The notes under the pieces: model-generated
The model's database searches: none
The model's input: the letters and a program-made list of their open reading frames with translations, nothing else
Told to the model about the DNA's origin: nothing
Program-made: the position numbers and the translations under genes
From: RFPW01 sp040401595
GTDB taxonomy: Bacteria > Pseudomonadota > Gammaproteobacteria > Burkholderiales > Burkholderiaceae_E
Length of the DNA stretch: 64,000 bases
Direction of reading: 5' to 3'
Assembly: GCA_040401595.1 (NCBI GenBank)
Contig: JBBAOE010000016.1
Span: 1 to 64,000 of the forward strand
Shown here: positions 7,615 through 16,614 of the stretch, piece by piece
Layout of the letters: each line of letters opens with the position of its first letter
Numbering within the stretch: position 1 is the first letter of the stretch

Positions 7615-8763
7615 ATGACGAAAGTACCCTTTACCTTGCATGTCTCCGATTCGGAGATCGCCGACCTCAAGTTGCGCCTGGCAAGGGCCCGCCTGCCCGA
7701 CCAGGCGCCGGATGCGCCTTGGGCTTACGGTACGGATGTGGGCTATATGCGCGCACTGATCGATTATTGGCAAACGGATTTTGACTGGCGGGCCCAGGAA
7801 GCCAGGCTGAACGTACTGCCCCAAGTGATGGTGCCCATTGACGGGATCAACATCCACACCCTCCATGTTCCTGGCAAAGGACCGAAGCCGATGCCCTTGC
7901 TGCTGCTCCATGGCTGGCCGGGTTCGGTATTCGAGTTTCTCGACATCATTGCGCGCCTGACGGATCCGGCAGCATTTGGCGGCGACCCCGCCGACGCCTT
8001 CACGGTCGTGGCACCCTCGCTGCCGGGTTATGGGCTGTCTTTCTCGCCTGGGCAAAAGCGATTCGGCATCCGGCAGATCGCGGATTCCTGCGCCGAGCTC
8101 ATGTCCTCGCTGGGCTATTCCCGGTTCGGCGTCCAGGGCGGCGATTGGGGCGCCGCAATCGCAACGAGCCTGAGCCTTCACCACCCCGATCGTCTGATCG
8201 GTATGCACCTGAACTTCTTAAGCGCGATCCGCCGCGATCCCGCGCTGTATCGCGATCCATCGCCCGAGGTGCAGGACTTCGTTGCTCAGCTCAAACAATT
8301 CTCCGCCGAAGAGACCGGCTACCAGCTGATTCAGGGGACGAAACCGCAGACCCTGGCGTTCGCGTTGACCGATTCCCCAGTCGGGCTCGCTGCATGGTTC
8401 GTCGAGAAATTCCGGACCTGGACCGATTGCGGTGGTGATCCCGAGACAGCGCTTAGTCGTGACCAAATGCTCGCAGACATCAGCTTCTACTGGTTTACCG
8501 GTTGCATCGGTGCTTCATTTTGGCCGTATTACGACCGGCTCCATAGCCCGTGGATGGTGCCGCAAGGAAGAACAGTGGACGTGCCTCTTGGGTACGCCGA
8601 GTTTCCTTGCGAGATCCTGCGTCCGCCGCGTGTGATTGCAGAGACCGTTTTCAGCGATATCCGGCGCTGGACGGTGATGGACAAGGGAGGCCATTTCGCC
8701 GCCATGGAACAACCGGCGGCTCTGGCAGGTGAAATGTCCGAGTTCTTTCGCGGGCTACGCTGA
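7615..8763 (+). CDS. Epoxide hydrolase (EHN-type alpha/beta hydrolase)
   Basis: The 382-residue protein has the N-terminal epoxide hydrolase domain (about 1-90, with ARLPDQAPDAPWAYGTD and a later DYWQTDFDWR), then an alpha/beta hydrolase fold. HGWPGS (about 98) forms the oxyanion hole, GGDWGA (about 174-179) contains the nucleophilic Asp, and the catalytic His is in DKGGHFAAMEQP (about 358). The enzyme opens epoxides by way of an ester intermediate. ATG 7615 is preferred over the adjacent GTG 7612; GAGG lies about eight bases upstream. It stands alone between the glycan operon and a convergent peptidase gene, so the natural substrate cannot be inferred. Confidence 0.9.
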   Translation: MTKVPFTLHVSDSEIADLKLRLARARLPDQAPDAPWAYGTDVGYMRALIDYWQTDFDWRAQEARLNVLPQVMVPIDGINIHTLHVPGKGPKPMPLLLLHGWPGSVFEFLDIIARLTDPAAFGGDPADAFTVVAPSLPGYGLSFSPGQKRFGIRQIADSCAELMSSLGYSRFGVQGGDWGAAIATSLSLHHPDRLIGMHLNFLSAIRRDPALYRDPSPEVQDFVAQLKQFSAEETGYQLIQGTKPQTLAFALTDSPVGLAAWFVEKFRTWTDCGGDPETALSRDQMLADISFYWFTGCIGASFWPYYDRLHSPWMVPQGRTVDVPLGYAEFPCEILRPPRVIAETVFSDIRRWTVMDKGGHFAAMEQPAALAGEMSEFFRGLR

Positions 8764-8777
8764 GGGCGGCGGTCCGC

Positions 8778-10835
8778 TCAGCGCGGAAGAAGCTCCGCCA
8801 CGAGTTCGTCAGCGCGATAGATCTTTCGGAGCGCTTCCAGGATCCCGGTGCTCGTCACGCCAATTGAGCGGTTGCTGCTCGGGTCAAACCAGAACGCGCC
8901 ACCCAGCGAGTGAATGTTGCCGTCAAAGGCCAGCCCGACCAGTTCGGCGCGTTGATTGAGCATTGGGCTGCCCGAATTGCCGCCAACGATATCGGTGGTG
9001 GCGACAAAATTGAGGCTTTCGGTCAGATTCAAGCGTTCTCGCGCTGCCAGCCATGACGCCGGCAGTGCATAGGGTTCCGCCCCAGTGTGGCGTCGGAAGG
9101 CACCGGCAAAGTCCGTAAATTCCGCGCGCGGCTTGCCGCGTTCAGACCATGAGTTGACCGTACCGAAACTGAGCCGCAGGGTCCCGGTGGCATCGGGATA
9201 GACCTTCGTGCCCAGATACTGAAAGCGGGCTTTGGCGATGGCTTCGGCGTTTTTTTGCTGCACCGCCCCGACTTCGGTTTCAAAGCGTTTGCGCAAGGCA
9301 CGCGAACTCTCGTCAATTGACCGAACGAAGACGATCAATGGGTCCTGCGACTGATTCACGGCGTCTGGTCCGCCTGCCCAGATCGCCTTGCGCACAGCGC
9401 TATCGCCCAGTCGGGTGCCATCAATCAGGCGGGTGGCAAGCTGCTCGGGCGACTCATTTCCCAGCACACGCATCACCAGCGGATCATCGGTACCCAGGCG
9501 CTCCCTGAACTTGGTCAGTGACCATCCGAGCTTGACCTTCTCCAGCGCGTTGTTAATTGGGAGCGGAGTCCCCAACCTGCGTTCGATCATGGGTAGGCGG
9601 GTTGTCGTGAATTCGGGTAAGCGCTCGCTATCCGGTTTGCCGCGTTCGTCGACGCCACGAACCAATGTTCGTGCCAAATTAAAGTAAGTGCTCTGAAACG
9701 CTCGGCCACCTTCGAGCATGCCAAATTCCGCCCCCAGCTCTTTGGCGATGCCCTGTGCGCGGGCGATATTGTCCCAGGCATCACAGGCCTGCGCGCAAAG
9801 GATGGGATGATCGGCGACGAATTTTTTGAGCGACGCTTCTTCTTCCCGTTTGCGGTTAAGCAGCGCGCTCGACTGCAGCGCAGTCAGTTTTCCGAAGGAG
9901 GACTTCAGCGAGTTTTCCAGAAAGAACAGATCGTTCGCCGCCACTCGGGCTTGTTCTGGCCCTGCCGTTCTAAACTGCGTCAACAGTCCGCGAAGCTCAT
10001 AACCGCTGCGCAGCGTCTCAATCAGCACCGAATCGCGCTCATATTCGAGCTGTGCCACCGTGAGCAGGCGCTCAGTCCGACCTGGCCCGCCGGCGGTAAA
10101 AATCAGTTCGCCGGACTGGGGCTGTTGCTGGCTCCAGGTCAGGTAATTCGTAACGACTGCTGGTTTGCCTTGCTCGTAGGCCCTCAAAATCGTGGCATCC
10201 AGCGAGTAGCGCGGAAAGTTGAAGTTGTCTGGATCGCCACCAAATTCGGCCGCCGCAGCCTCAGGGGCCCAGACCAGACGCACATCGGTATAGCGGCGGT
10301 AACGATAAAGATGATAGAGCCCACCCTGATAAAGAGTGACCAGAGTGCATCGTGTTTTAGTAGTATCGGCACCGACACATTGGCTCGTCAGGGTTGCCGA
10401 GACGGCATTCAAGGCACTTTTGTAGGCCTCGCCCGTGAGGCCTCGGGTGGCCACACCCACCTGCTCGGTCACATCGGTGATTTGCTCGAGTGTGCTCACT
10501 TCCTGAGCCGGGCACTGCAGTTCCTCTTCCGGCTTGCGAGCCAGAAAACCGTCCTTGCGATAGTTCTTTCCAGCACTGGATACTTGTTGCAGGCAACCCA
10601 CGGCGCAGTGGTGATTGGTGAGGACCAGTCCCGTTGCGGAAACAAACGAACTCGAACAACCGCCCAGCGCCGCAGCCGACTGCCTCACGTGGTTGATCCA
10701 CTGGGTCGAAGGCGTAAAACCGAATTTCTTTTCAATCTGCTCCAGCGGCAGATTATCGAAAGTCCACATGCCTTCGTCGGCAAGGCTTGAAAAGGATACA
10801 AACCACAGGCTGATCCAGAGGCGACGTAACTTCAC
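8778..10835 (-). CDS. S46 family serine peptidase (dipeptidyl-peptidase 7/11-like)
   Basis: The 685-residue protein has a signal peptide and then the S46 hallmark DEGMWTFDNLPL. A LTNHHCAVG motif (about 76) holds the catalytic His, FGGDPDNFNFPRYS the Asp, and DIVGGNSGSPMLN (about 620) the Ser. S46 enzymes are periplasmic or surface dipeptidyl peptidases releasing N-terminal dipeptides. The GTG at 10835 is chosen because AAGGA lies eight bases before it; the ATG three codons earlier would sit directly on that site. The gene is monocistronic, converges with the epoxide hydrolase and probably serves peptide scavenging. Confidence 0.9.
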   Translation of the reverse strand: MKLRRLWISLWFVSFSSLADEGMWTFDNLPLEQIEKKFGFTPSTQWINHVRQSAAALGGCSSSFVSATGLVLTNHHCAVGCLQQVSSAGKNYRKDGFLARKPEEELQCPAQEVSTLEQITDVTEQVGVATRGLTGEAYKSALNAVSATLTSQCVGADTTKTRCTLVTLYQGGLYHLYRYRRYTDVRLVWAPEAAAAEFGGDPDNFNFPRYSLDATILRAYEQGKPAVVTNYLTWSQQQPQSGELIFTAGGPGRTERLLTVAQLEYERDSVLIETLRSGYELRGLLTQFRTAGPEQARVAANDLFFLENSLKSSFGKLTALQSSALLNRKREEEASLKKFVADHPILCAQACDAWDNIARAQGIAKELGAEFGMLEGGRAFQSTYFNLARTLVRGVDERGKPDSERLPEFTTTRLPMIERRLGTPLPINNALEKVKLGWSLTKFRERLGTDDPLVMRVLGNESPEQLATRLIDGTRLGDSAVRKAIWAGGPDAVNQSQDPLIVFVRSIDESSRALRKRFETEVGAVQQKNAEAIAKARFQYLGTKVYPDATGTLRLSFGTVNSWSERGKPRAEFTDFAGAFRRHTGAEPYALPASWLAARERLNLTESLNFVATTDIVGGNSGSPMLNQRAELVGLAFDGNIHSLGGAFWFDPSSNRSIGVTSTGILEALRKIYRADELVAELLPR

Positions 10836-10922
10836 AATCGACATCCTTGAGGGGCATGCTGCAACTTCGGGCATGGATTCACACTGTACAACTTGTCATT
10901 GCGCAAGTTGCCGGAGCAAACC

Positions 10923-11771
10923 CTATCGAATCTCCAGGTTCTCGAGCCTCCCGAACTTGATGATCGTGGCGATCGCCCCCATCGTCGGCATTTCCATGCC
11001 CTTGAAGCCATGTTCGGTTTGGGCCTGGCAAGCGCCACCTTGAAATCCGCTCCCGCCGCTCACGGTGATCAAGGGGAATCCATACTTCTCGCTGATCTTC
11101 TTGGCCCCGGAGTACGTGGTGAGACTGCAGGGATCATCGCGATGATGAACGAAGAACTGTGGAATTCCAGAGCGCCGATAGTCGAAATTGGCGAGTTCTC
11201 GGTAGGAGCCTTGAACCCAGGGCTCCGTAATCGAGGCCGTATGAATGGCCCCAGCGTAGGCCTTGGCATCGTAAGTTGGGAGAAATGACGAAGAAATCGT
11301 GCCCATGCTGGTCCCGACTAACCAGACCTCCTGGATGCTTGGATGTTTTTCCCTGACCACGTCGATTAACTTCTGGGCATGCTTCTGACGGTCATTCGAG
11401 CTTTGGTAGGCTGATGTGCAGTAATCACCGCTCTCGGAGTGGCAATCAACGATGAGTGTTGCAATCGATTCTTCCGCGAGGTGTCGCCGCGAGCGGATCA
11501 GGAAGTTTCCAGTGAGCTTGGAACGCACCATGGCCCCGCCCTCAACAACCGGGCGAACGACGGACGGATACCCTGGTAACAGCACGGCGAGCTTCGAGTG
11601 GTTTTGGGTTCCGGTCTTGACAGAGTAGACGCCAGACTGGTGTCGATTCGCATCAAGGGCGACCGTCACCAGTTCTTCAGTCAAGCCCTCCGCGTGAGAG
11701 GGGATCGATTGCGCGCATGCGAAGCCAGAACCAAGACTCAGGCAAAAAAGCGCAACCCGTAAGAGTCGCAT
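10923..11771 (-). CDS. Secreted alpha/beta hydrolase-like protein
   Basis: The predicted 282-residue protein has a clear signal peptide (MRLLRVALFCLSLGSGFACA) and a nucleophile elbow GTSMG in VWLVGTSMGTISSSF. A late HHRDDPC segment could supply the acidic residue, and a His follows near the C-terminus (TEHGFKG). A LAVLLPGYPS strand takes the place of the usual HG oxyanion loop. Several cysteines suggest periplasmic disulfides. No exact family is recognised, so the substrate is unknown. ATG 11771 was chosen because the signal peptide starts there; an in-frame ATG at 11819 would add 16 residues. Neither has a good ribosome binding site. Confidence 0.7.
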   Translation of the reverse strand: MRLLRVALFCLSLGSGFACAQSIPSHAEGLTEELVTVALDANRHQSGVYSVKTGTQNHSKLAVLLPGYPSVVRPVVEGGAMVRSKLTGNFLIRSRRHLAEESIATLIVDCHSESGDYCTSAYQSSNDRQKHAQKLIDVVREKHPSIQEVWLVGTSMGTISSSFLPTYDAKAYAGAIHTASITEPWVQGSYRELANFDYRRSGIPQFFVHHRDDPCSLTTYSGAKKISEKYGFPLITVSGGSGFQGGACQAQTEHGFKGMEMPTMGAIATIIKFGRLENLEIR

Positions 11772-12123
11772 CCTGATCGCTGACCATGGTGGACGATTAA
11801 CCTGAGGCTTGATTGTCATGGGTTTTCATCGGATTTCGTGGCGGGACCGGTGACGGCGCACCGCATGGATGCAAGGACGCATCTTTTTTGCTGGTCAAGC
11901 TTAATCCATCGAGGCAATGCCAGTGTGAGCCATTAGGGCACTGCCAGAGGCGAATCCCCGTTGGCCCGCCGGGATGGCCCAAACCCTGTAGGTTCCAGCC
12001 TGTCCTAGAGTCGGACTGTGCATACGTCAACCGTGACGACGACTGCCCATCACTGGCTACGACTGACTAAGATCGAATGCGCTCGGGGTACATTGGCGGG
12101 GTTCAACCACTCTTTTGTGTCCC
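11772..12123. other. Divergent intergenic region
   Basis: This separates the minus-strand hydrolase from the plus-strand ammonia-lyase and should hold both promoters. No strong -35/-10 pair or operator was identified. A 77-codon minus-strand frame starting at a TTG is not convincing. Confidence 0.5.
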
Positions 12124-13125
12124 ATGAATCTGGCCATTCAATTCGACGATATCGCTGCCGCCGCTGAGCGACTTGCGGGGCATGCTCACCGCACGCCGGT
12201 CCTGACCTCCGAGACCGCGAACGCACTTACCGGCGCGCAGATCTTTTTCAAGGCGGAAAACTTTCAGCGCATGGGCGCGTTCAAGTTCCGCGGCGCGTTT
12301 AACGCACTGTCTCAGTTCACGCCGGAGCAGCGCAGAACGGGTGCAATTGCGTATTCCTCGGGCAATCATGCGCAGGCCATCGCCTTGTCGGCGCGCATGC
12401 TCGGTATGCCGAGCGTGATCGTGATGCCTCATGATGCCCCGGTCGCCAAACTGGCAGCCACTCGGGGCTATCAGGAAGGCCAGGCAGGTAGTGAGGTGGT
12501 TTTGTACGACCGCTACACGCAGGACCGTGACGCCATCGGCCGGCAGATCGCGGCTGAGCGGGGTATGACACTGATCCCGCCCTTTGACCATCGGGATGTG
12601 ATGGCAGGGCAGGGCACGGCGGCGCTCGAGCTCATCGAACAGGTCGCCGAGATCGATGGCGGAGCACTCGACGCTTTGTTGGTGTGCCTGGGCGGTGGCG
12701 GGCTGATTTCAGGCTGTGCCGTAGCTGCGAAACATCAGTGTCCGGCGATCGAGATCTGGGGGGTCGAGCCTGAGGCTGGGAACGATACGCAGCGCAGTCT
12801 CGCGCTCGGTCAAATCGTCCAGATCGAGACGCCCAAGACGATTGCCGATGGGGCGCAAACGCAGTCTAGCGGTCAGTTGACCTTCCCAGTGATCCAGAGA
12901 CTCGTGGCAGGGGTTGTGACGGTTACCGATACACAACTGGTCGAGGCGATGCGTTTCTTTGCCGAGCGCATGAAGATGGTCGTCGAGCCTACCGGATGTC
13001 TCGCTGCGGCCGCGCTGTTCTCCCGATCCGCCGGACTGCCCGATTTGCGTGGCCAGCGCGTCGGCGTCATTCTGTCCGGCGGTAATGTCGACGTTAGGCG
13101 GTTCGCTGAGTTGTTGGCCGCCTAG
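12124..13125 (+). CDS. PLP-dependent threonine/hydroxyaspartate ammonia-lyase (serine racemase-like)
   Basis: The 333-residue fold-type II PLP enzyme has the cofactor Lys in MGAFKFRGAFNA, the SSGNHAQA substrate loop, and the GGGGLISG phosphate-binding loop. A C-terminal LSGGNVD segment holds the ring-nitrogen side. It lacks the C-terminal ACT regulatory domain of biosynthetic IlvA, so it belongs to the short catabolic group. That group includes threonine ammonia-lyase, serine racemase and threo-3-hydroxyaspartate ammonia-lyase; sequence alone does not separate these. ATG 12124 follows the divergent region. It ends 24 bases before the convergent SDR gene. Confidence 0.87.
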   Translation: MNLAIQFDDIAAAAERLAGHAHRTPVLTSETANALTGAQIFFKAENFQRMGAFKFRGAFNALSQFTPEQRRTGAIAYSSGNHAQAIALSARMLGMPSVIVMPHDAPVAKLAATRGYQEGQAGSEVVLYDRYTQDRDAIGRQIAAERGMTLIPPFDHRDVMAGQGTAALELIEQVAEIDGGALDALLVCLGGGGLISGCAVAAKHQCPAIEIWGVEPEAGNDTQRSLALGQIVQIETPKTIADGAQTQSSGQLTFPVIQRLVAGVVTVTDTQLVEAMRFFAERMKMVVEPTGCLAAAALFSRSAGLPDLRGQRVGVILSGGNVDVRRFAELLAA

Positions 13126-13149
13126 TCCCAGTGTTTGGCCGCCGCAGTG

Positions 13150-13914
13150 TCAGGCCGGATCTCGCGCGTCGGCGACCACCGTCTTGCCGAAGTCTGGATG
13201 CTTGAGATAGGCGATGACCCTGGCCGCTGCCGCTTCCGGTGAGGAAAGCTGGCCCTCGGACTTGAGCCCGGCAAAGCGTTTTTGTTCCGGGAAAGCCTTA
13301 GGGTTGGCACCGCGCAGTTGAATCTGCATATCGGTATCGATCACCCCCGGGGCGAGCGACACAATTCCGGCGCCATTCGGGCGAGCCGCTTCTTCGAGCG
13401 CGAGCGAGCGGCTGTAGTGGTCCATGCCGGCTTTGATGGCGCAATAGACCGCGCTGCCTGCCATGGCGTACCGGCCCAGACCGGACGAAATATTGAGAAT
13501 CTTGCGCGGCACGTCGAGGTCTGCGCTGGCGTGCAGAAACGCCGCGCTCAGCAGCAGGGGGGCTTCGAGACCGGCACGACTGGCCTGGCTGATTGCGGTG
13601 AAGTCCGCATCGGCGAGCGGCCCTGGTTCGACCAGCAAAGCCGCATTGTTGATTAGATTCAGTTCCGAGACAGACTCCCACGCAAGGGCAGCGACCCAGT
13701 CCTGTAGTCGACGCGCGACCTCCAATGGTGATGTCAGGTCGACCGACCATTGTTCGATCAGGCCAGCGGGATGTTCTGAGTGCTCGAGCTCGGGATTCGG
13801 CACTCGCTGCAGCGTCAGGAGCCGGTGGCCCTGGTCGAGCAACTGTTTGGCAATGGCCAGACCAAGGCCGCGCGACGCGCCGGTCAGGATCGTCACGGGG
13901 GCGACGGGATGCAT
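13150..13914 (-). CDS. Short-chain dehydrogenase/reductase (sepiapterin reductase-like)
   Basis: The 254-residue Rossmann enzyme has TGASRGLGLA near the N-terminus (cofactor loop), LINNAALLVEPG, the catalytic Ser in ILNISSGLG, and YCAIK (Tyr-x3-Lys). LAPGVIDTDMQ follows. The pattern, with a VTILTGASRGLG start and an LRGANPKAFPEQKRF late loop, resembles sepiapterin-reductase-like SDRs of proteobacteria and fungi. The substrate is unknown, probably a carbonyl compound reduced with NADPH. It lies 18 bases downstream of the RluA-type gene in the same direction and may be co-transcribed with it. Confidence 0.85.
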   Translation of the reverse strand: MHPVAPVTILTGASRGLGLAIAKQLLDQGHRLLTLQRVPNPELEHSEHPAGLIEQWSVDLTSPLEVARRLQDWVAALAWESVSELNLINNAALLVEPGPLADADFTAISQASRAGLEAPLLLSAAFLHASADLDVPRKILNISSGLGRYAMAGSAVYCAIKAGMDHYSRSLALEEAARPNGAGIVSLAPGVIDTDMQIQLRGANPKAFPEQKRFAGLKSEGQLSSPEAAAARVIAYLKHPDFGKTVVADARDPA

Positions 13915-13932
13915 GGTGGAGGTCCTACTGGA

Positions 13933-14610
13933 TTAAAAGGGCACAACACTTTGGAGCTGCAGACGTTCCTGCCGAACAGGGTGGATAAACGCGAGCTTTG
14001 ATGCATGCAAGAGTAACCGGGTTGCCAGGCCTTGCTGGTCTGCATCGGCATACAGGAGATCGCCAAGGATGGGATGTCCGATCGCGCTCAAGTGCACCCG
14101 TAGCTGGTGTGATCGTCCTGTCACCGGGGACAGCGCCAGTCGGGTGCATGGCGTCAGTCCTTTAAGGTCTGGCTGGCCCGAAGGGAATGCGGGTGACAAC
14201 ACGGTCCAGTGCGTGGTGGCCGGTTTTCCCAGCGCCCAGTCAACCTTCTGGCGTGGCCGATTGGGCCAATCTGCCGCCAGCGGTAGCGTAATCGTGCCGA
14301 CCGGGTCGCTGGGCACACCGCTGACGATCGCTTCGTAGTGCTTTTCAATCAGGCGCTGCTCAAACAGTTTGCTCAGCGCCCGCTGCATCGTTGGCCCGCG
14401 TGCGAACAGCAGCAAACCCGATGTCGCCATGTCGAGTCGATGCACCACGAGTGCGTCGGGAAACAGGGTCTGAATGCGCGAGATTGCGCTGTCTTTGAGC
14501 TCAGCCACTCGCCCGGGTACCGACGGCAGACCGGGGGGTTTGTCGACGACGATCAGGTCGGGGTCGACATGGACCACAAAGCGGTCCTCGCCCCCAGAAG
14601 TCCAGCGCAT
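13933..14610 (-). CDS. RluA-family pseudouridine synthase
   Basis: The 225-residue protein isomerises uridine to pseudouridine in RNA. The motif HRLDMATSGLLLFAR contains the catalytic Asp, and LIVVDKPPGLPSVPG precedes it. A GRSHQLRVHLSAIGHPILGD motif II segment and a LLLHASKL segment follow. There is no S4 domain, as in RluA/TruC-like short members, so the RNA target (23S, tRNA) cannot be assigned. ATG 14610 is used because GGAG lies about ten bases upstream and it avoids running into the MFS gene; a longer frame to 14694 exists. Confidence 0.85.
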   Translation of the reverse strand: MRWTSGGEDRFVVHVDPDLIVVDKPPGLPSVPGRVAELKDSAISRIQTLFPDALVVHRLDMATSGLLLFARGPTMQRALSKLFEQRLIEKHYEAIVSGVPSDPVGTITLPLAADWPNRPRQKVDWALGKPATTHWTVLSPAFPSGQPDLKGLTPCTRLALSPVTGRSHQLRVHLSAIGHPILGDLLYADADQQGLATRLLLHASKLAFIHPVRQERLQLQSVVPF

Positions 14611-14636
14611 CCCGCGGCGCTCCAGGGGTGATTCCT

Positions 14637-15845
14637 TCAGGGGGTTGCCACCAGTCGATCGCGCCTGGCCAGTTGGGGGAACCCGCGCCACCACAGCCCG
14701 GCCACGACGATGGAGCCGATTCCGCCAATGAGTACGGACCCGACTGGACCGAAGGCCGCAGCTGCGGCGCCAGACTCGAATTCGCCCAGCTGATTGGAGG
14801 CGCCGATGAACACCGAGTTGACGGCTCCGACGCGTCCGCGCATGTGGTCTGGTGTTTCCAACTGGACCAGGGTCGAACGCACCACAATGCTCACCATATC
14901 GGCTGCACCGGTGAGTGCAAGCGCGATCATGGAGAGCCAGAACGAGGTGGAAATGCCGAAGAACAGCGTCGCGATCCCGTAGACCACGATCGCGACGAAG
15001 AGTTTGCTGCCGGCTTGTTCCTCAACGGGCCAGCGGGTCAGGCAAGCCGACATCACGAGGGCACCCATGGCTGGCGCCGATCGGAGCAGACCGAGACCCC
15101 AGGGACCGACCTGCAGGATATCGCGGGCGAAGATGGGGAGCAGGGCCGTCGCGCCCCCCAGCAGCACGGCGAAGAGGTCGAGTGAAATCGCGCCCAGCAG
15201 AACAGGTTGGTCACGCACGTAACGCACGCCTGCGAGCAGGCTGCTCAGGTTGGCGGGTTCGCCCCGAGGCGGTGGGGGGTGCTGGATGGTGAGGCACAGC
15301 GCGGTCGCAACCAGAAACAGTCCCGTGCAGGTGCCATACACCGCGGCAGGACCGGCAACATAGACGAAACCACCGATCGCTGGGCCAGCAATGATGGCCG
15401 CCTGCAAACCGGCTGAGCTGAAGGCCAGAGCCCGGGGAAGCAGCTCGCTGGGGACCAGGATCGGGATCAGGGCCGATTGCGCAGGCATCTGGAATGCCTT
15501 GATGCTTCCCAGTACGATTGAAAGAATCAGGAGCAGATTGCGGCCATGCCCGTCCTCAAATGCGTGGGTGGCGAGGATCAGCGCAACGAGACTCTGTAGC
15601 GCCAGACAAATCGCCACCAGACGGGCTCGATGATGGCGGTCCACCACATGGCCCGACACCAGCATCAGGGCGACCGAGGGTAGGAACTGAAATAAACCGA
15701 CCAGGCCAAGATCCCAGGCTGAATGGGTCAGGTCGTACATCTGCCAGCCGATGGCGACCATCAGCATTTGACTGCCCGAGACCCCAGCGATGCGCGCAAA
15801 CCAAAGGCGCAGAAAAGCCTGGTGATGAAATAGTGAGCTGCCCAT
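14637..15845 (-). CDS. Major facilitator superfamily transporter (EntS/MFS_3-like)
   Basis: The 402-residue integral membrane protein has about eleven or twelve hydrophobic segments. An ARIAGVSGSQMLMVAIGWQMYDLT start and a DRHHRAR motif between segments 2 and 3 (the MFS loop signature) are seen, with a second-half LVQLETPDHMRGRVGAVNSV segment characteristic of the MFS_3/enterobactin-exporter-like group. It probably exports a small molecule; the substrate is unknown. Its ATG directly follows the TAG of the carbonic anhydrase gene (TAGATG), so the two form one transcript. Confidence 0.87.
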   Translation of the reverse strand: MGSSLFHHQAFLRLWFARIAGVSGSQMLMVAIGWQMYDLTHSAWDLGLVGLFQFLPSVALMLVSGHVVDRHHRARLVAICLALQSLVALILATHAFEDGHGRNLLLILSIVLGSIKAFQMPAQSALIPILVPSELLPRALAFSSAGLQAAIIAGPAIGGFVYVAGPAAVYGTCTGLFLVATALCLTIQHPPPPRGEPANLSSLLAGVRYVRDQPVLLGAISLDLFAVLLGGATALLPIFARDILQVGPWGLGLLRSAPAMGALVMSACLTRWPVEEQAGSKLFVAIVVYGIATLFFGISTSFWLSMIALALTGAADMVSIVVRSTLVQLETPDHMRGRVGAVNSVFIGASNQLGEFESGAAAAAFGPVGSVLIGGIGSIVVAGLWWRGFPQLARRDRLVATP

Positions 15846-16556
15846 CTAGCGGGGCGGCCGTCCCGACCAGATGGATTTGAGCGCCGACTGGCGCCAGCGT
15901 GCAAGGTCTGGTGCACTGGAGACCGGGTTGGCCAGCTTTCGCAACAAGCCGTCGTGAATGTCGTAAATTAGGCCGTGCAGCGTCAGGGTCTGATTGCGCT
16001 TCCAGGCGTTCATCACGCTGGGGAGTCGGCACAGTTGGCTGACCTGCTCCAGAGCGTTCAGTTCGCACAGCCGGTCGACAAGCTCCTGAGGGTGCTCCAG
16101 GGTGTCGAGTTGTCGGGCGTAGGTATGGCGCACCATTTCAACGTGGTGCAGCCAGTGCCCCGACAGACCCAGTCGCTGCCCCGATAGGACGGTCTGGACA
16201 CCGCCGCAGCCGTAATGACCGACGACCATGATGTGTTCGACCCGCAGGACTTCGATCGCGTACTCAACAACGGTCAGACAGTTGAGATCGGTGGGAACCA
16301 CGAGGTTCGCAACGTTGCGATGCACGAAGACTTCTCCGGGTGGCAGCCCGATGATCTGATTGGCTGGCACTCGGCTGTCCGAGCATCCAATCCATAGGTA
16401 ACGGGGAGCCTGCTGTTGCGCAAGGCGGTCAAAGAATGCCGGATCGGTTTCCAGCATCCGCTTCGCCCACGCACGGTTGTTGTCGAACAACGTGCCCAGG
16501 CCTTCCGGGGCGTCCTTGGTGCGTGTTGGCTTTCTGCGAGGGGGACGGTCACTCAT
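15846..16556 (-). CDS. can: Beta-class carbonic anhydrase
   Basis: The 236-residue protein interconverts CO2 and bicarbonate in the cytoplasm. The zinc ligands are visible as CSDSR (about residue 57) and HYGCGG (about 117), with the Asp-Arg dyad in the same CSDSR motif. Context motifs FVHRNVANLV and VVEYAIEVLRV are typical of E. coli Can-type enzymes. The N-terminus carries a basic extension of about 25 residues. ATG 16556 is preferred; an upstream in-frame TTG would add only three codons. It is co-transcribed with the downstream MFS gene. Confidence 0.92.
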   Translation of the reverse strand: MSDRPPRRKPTRTKDAPEGLGTLFDNNRAWAKRMLETDPAFFDRLAQQQAPRYLWIGCSDSRVPANQIIGLPPGEVFVHRNVANLVVPTDLNCLTVVEYAIEVLRVEHIMVVGHYGCGGVQTVLSGQRLGLSGHWLHHVEMVRHTYARQLDTLEHPQELVDRLCELNALEQVSQLCRLPSVMNAWKRNQTLTLHGLIYDIHDGLLRKLANPVSSAPDLARWRQSALKSIWSGRPPR

Positions 16557-16614
16557 CGGGTGCAATCAGGTTCGGTCAGGATCTGGAACGAGGATTCTAG
16601 AAGGAGCGATGATT

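Noticed and set aside
7123..8208. 361-codon minus-strand frame over the WecB-STAS end and epoxide hydrolase start
   Set aside because: It covers two well-supported plus-strand genes and has no recognisable domain.
9807..10790. 327-codon open frame antisense to the S46 peptidase
   Set aside because: It lies wholly inside a gene with intact catalytic motifs, and its translation is Arg/Gln-rich without family features.
11797..12030. 77-codon minus-strand frame with a Cys/His-rich stretch
   Set aside because: It starts at TTG, overlaps the hydrolase N-terminus and has no family match.
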